Origin: Clostridia bacterium | GTDB lineage: Bacteria; Bacillota_A; Clostridia; Christensenellales; Aristaeellaceae | Direction: 5' to 3' | Assembly (NCBI GenBank): GCA_017530275.1 | Contig: JAFXMP010000182.1 | Coordinates: 1 to 6,397, forward strand | Length of the DNA: 6,397 bases | Shown here: in pieces, positions 5,112 to 6,397 of the stretch | Numbering within the stretch: the stretch's first letter is position 1 | How the letters are laid out: each line of letters begins with the position of its first letter | Notes under the pieces: model-generated | Databases searched by the model: none | What the model was told of the DNA's origin: nothing | What the model saw: the letters and a program-made list of their open reading frames with translations, nothing else | Made by a program: the position numbers and the translations under genes

Positions 5112-5489
5112 TCAGGCGGCGGAAGCGATATCGTCAAAGTTACAATCCGTCAGGATGGGATTGGAGGGAATCGAAACCTGCACCGGCGTGAAGGAGAGGG
5201 AAACGCTGCGCCCGAGCTTTGCGGCGATTTCGGAAAGCGTTTTCAGGCTGATGTTCCGGCTGCCGGATTCATAGGAGGAAACCATTGCCTGGGACATATC
5301 GAGCTTGGCAGCCAGCTGCCCCTGGGTCATCTGGTGCTCCTGGCGATAGGAGAAGAGAAGCAGGGAAAACTCGTCGATCATATCACTCATGGAGACATCC
5401 GCGAGGACTTCCGGGGTAAGGGCTTCATGCTGGTGCGCGGAGAAAAAATCGTACAGGGAAACAGCGTTTTCTAGCTTCATTTCATTCAT
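5112..5489 (-). CDS. HigA-like HTH antitoxin
   Basis: 125 residues. An N-terminal helical part (1-43) precedes a Cro/CI-type helix-turn-helix at about 44-97 (MTQGQLAAKLDMSQAMVSSY, then LKTLSEIAAKLG). The HTH would bind the operator of the toxin promoter, and the N-terminal part could contact the toxin. The last 28 residues (about 98-125, including SIPSNPILTDCNFDDIASAA) lie outside the HTH and are rich in hydrophobic residues. In TAC systems such a tail is the chaperone addiction region that makes the antitoxin depend on the SecB-like partner; assigning that role here is an inference. ATG 5489 overlaps the toxin stop by 4 bp (ATGA), giving coupled translation. Toxin-first order is that of higBA modules. 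Confidence 0.8.
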   Translation of the reverse strand: MNEMKLENAVSLYDFFSAHQHEALTPEVLADVSMSDMIDEFSLLLFSYRQEHQMTQGQLAAKLDMSQAMVSSYESGSRNISLKTLSEIAAKLGRSVSLSFTPVQVSIPSNPILTDCNFDDIASAA

Positions 5490-5905
5490 CCCTTTCTGAG
5501 TCTGCCTAAAACTACGTCCTTCGCATGGCGATAAGCGCCATTACGGTTCTCACGAAAAGCATGCATCAGGATCATCGTGGGCCCGTCCATCAGATAGAGG
5601 ATCCGAAGGTTGCCTAGCTGGCGGATATGGTTAAAGCGCAGGGAAAAGCAAGGATAAACGGTTCCGCCTTCGCTGATGTCACCGACAAATTCGAACCAGT
5701 CATGCTTCTTTCTGGCTTCCTGCGGGTGCTCATACCAGAACCGGATGCGCTTTTTCATCTGCGCTTCCAGCACAGCCAGGTCGCCGTCGGATGGTAAAAG
5801 CGCCCGCAATTCCTCCTGACAGGCTTCATGAACAATCGGCTTTTTGAGCGGCGAAAGGTCGGGCGTTTCCAGGTTATAAAGGCGATCATACGGAATTGGC
5901 GGCAT
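5486..5905 (-). CDS. HigB/RelE-like toxin
   Basis: 139 residues. The second half has the pattern of RelE-superfamily toxins of the HigB / phage Gp49 type: strand-rich LRFNHIRQLGNLRILYLMDG, TMILMHAFREN, then a basic helix GAYRHAKDVVLGRLRK. Members usually cut mRNA on the ribosome and are held inactive by an HTH antitoxin. Basic and aromatic residues that could act at the active site (Arg90, His93, Arg101, Arg118, His127) are present, but no catalytic set can be assigned. The N-terminal 45 residues, with several prolines, exceed the usual RelE core. The gene is first in the operon, with ATG 5905 and GGAG (5914-5917) eight bases upstream. The HTH partner and chaperone downstream support the call more than the sequence alone. 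Confidence 0.72.
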   Translation of the reverse strand: MPPIPYDRLYNLETPDLSPLKKPIVHEACQEELRALLPSDGDLAVLEAQMKKRIRFWYEHPQEARKKHDWFEFVGDISEGGTVYPCFSLRFNHIRQLGNLRILYLMDGPTMILMHAFRENRNGAYRHAKDVVLGRLRKG

Positions 5906-5917
5906 GGCCTCAGCTCC

Positions 5918-5945
5918 ATTATATAACTTATAGGTTATTTGTCAA
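5918..5945 (-). promoter_or_regulatory. Promoter and operator of the toxin-antitoxin-chaperone operon
   Basis: On the - strand TTGACA (5940-5945) and TATAAT (5918-5923) are separated by 16 bp. The spacer holds an imperfect palindrome, ATAACCTATAAGTTAT (5923-5938, 14 of 16 positions symmetric), which overlaps the -10. It is the likely operator for the antitoxin HTH. The predicted transcription start near 5911 lies only a few bases before the toxin ATG. Confidence 0.8.
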
Positions 5946-5972
5946 CCAGAAAAAAGAAACAAGAAGGGGAAC

Positions 5973-6000
5973 AGGGAGAGGATCACGCCTCTCCCTTTTT
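5973..6000 (-). terminator. Hairpin at the end of the repressor gene
   Basis: AGGGAGAGG (5973-5981) pairs with CCTCTCCCT (5988-5996) around a 6-nt loop that holds the repressor stop codon. On the + strand it is followed by T (to 6000). On the - strand, where the repressor transcript arrives, the following stretch is pyrimidine-rich but interrupted (GTTCCCCTTCTTG). It probably reduces read-through from the repressor gene into the TAC operon; the working strand is uncertain. Confidence 0.55.
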
Positions 6001-6351
6001 CGCGTCCGGGCGTGGGTGCAGCTCCAGCAGCTCCAGGACCACGGGCCGGATCGTGTCGTCCGCGTTCCGCCAGAGGGTCAGCAGCCGCTCTTCGTCCGCC
6101 GAAGTCGGCAGCCGCGTGGGCGTCACTTCCGGTGCCGGCGGCACATCATAGCCCATGAGCCAGACAATATCAACATTGAAAAAAGCGGCAATCTTTTTGA
6201 TAGCAGAAGAACGGGGCGAACGGATCCCACGGCGCCAGAAGTTCACCGCTTGCTTTGAAAAGCCAAGCGCTTCCGCAAGGGCTGTTTCAGTCATTCCTGA
6301 TTGCTCCAAAAGCAGAGAAAACCTTTCCTCAAAACTTGATACGTCATGCAT
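5983..6351 (-). CDS. CI-like phage repressor (HTH, no S24 domain)
   Basis: 122 residues from ATG 6351, chosen because AGGAGG (6360-6365) stands 8 bases upstream; an upstream in-frame ATG would cover the operator and ribosome site. Residues about 7-68 are a Cro/CI-type HTH (MTETALAEALGFSKQAVNFW as helices 2-3, then SAIKKIAAFFNVDIVWLMGY). The FNVDxxWLMGYD ending is typical of phage repressors of Firmicutes. The C-terminal part has a Pro-rich linker and one amphipathic helix (ADEERLLTLWRNADDTIRPV), probably for dimerisation. There is no LexA-like S24 Ser/Lys peptidase domain, so RecA-driven self-cleavage is not expected. Its position beside the integrase operon suits an immunity repressor; genes to the right would show whether a divergent lytic promoter follows. 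Confidence 0.85.
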   Translation of the reverse strand: MHDVSSFEERFSLLLEQSGMTETALAEALGFSKQAVNFWRRGIRSPRSSAIKKIAAFFNVDIVWLMGYDVPPAPEVTPTRLPTSADEERLLTLWRNADDTIRPVVLELLELHPRPDAKKGEA

Positions 6352-6365
6352 GGTTTTGCCCTCCT

Positions 6366-6380
6366 GTCTACATTGTAAAC
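6366..6380 (-). promoter_or_regulatory. Operator and -10 region of the repressor gene
   Basis: GTCTACATTGTAAAC is a 15-bp inverted repeat (arms GTTTACA and GTCTACA on the - strand, one mismatch). It contains a -10-like TACAAT (6372-6377) and directly abuts the ribosome binding site. The matching -35 would lie at or beyond the window edge. It is likely the binding site through which the repressor controls itself. Confidence 0.6.
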
Positions 6381-6397
6381 GAAATTCGACCAAAAAA

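Overview
The window looks like part of a temperate phage (or a closely related integrative element) of a Gram-positive, Clostridia-like, probably gut bacterium. The evidence is near-consensus AGGAGG ribosome binding sites, TTGACA/TATAAT promoters, a Clostridia-type lysis cassette (NlpC/P60-SH3 amidase plus two-segment holin), tyrosine recombinases, an attachment site made of half a tRNA gene, and a phage-type repressor. The host assignment is an inference from gene types, not a database result.

Left part, + strand (1-2045). The end of a probable tail or morphogenesis gene (stop at 101) is followed by about 450 bp without a convincing gene. That stretch carries many long base-paired stems (111-521) and is read here as a large structured RNA whose 5' third resembles the HEARO / IscB omega-RNA family. 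Next come a 30-residue membrane protein missing from usual ORF cut-offs (552-644), an NlpC/P60 endolysin with an SH3 domain (641-1399), a one-TM phage protein (1396-1716) and a holin (1743-2045). The first three overlap stop-to-start by 4 bp. A strong terminator closes the block.

Middle (2081-3551). A consensus promoter with a palindromic operator in its spacer drives a small ribbon-helix-helix protein and a Xer-like tyrosine recombinase. After their terminator comes a compact attachment region: four copies of TTGAACCCC in near-palindromic array, a bidirectional terminator, and the 3' half of a tRNA-Arg(CCG) gene on the - strand. Two more TTGAACCCC copies lie inside the 3' end of the next integrase gene. 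Phage DNA on both sides of the tRNA half fits an attP of a circular phage genome, or two elements in tandem.

Right part, all - strand (3552-6351). Reading leftward: a CI-like HTH repressor with an operator beside its start, then a promoter with its own palindrome. That promoter drives a tight four-gene run: HigB/RelE-like toxin, HigA-like HTH antitoxin, SecB-like chaperone, and the phage integrase. The first three match the known toxin-antitoxin-chaperone (TAC) layout. A SecB-like protein is notable because Gram-positive bacteria usually lack SecB. The integrase starts 10 bp after the chaperone stop, so TAC and integration appear to be co-transcribed. This TAC-integrase operon and the orphan structured RNA are the two most interesting things in the window.
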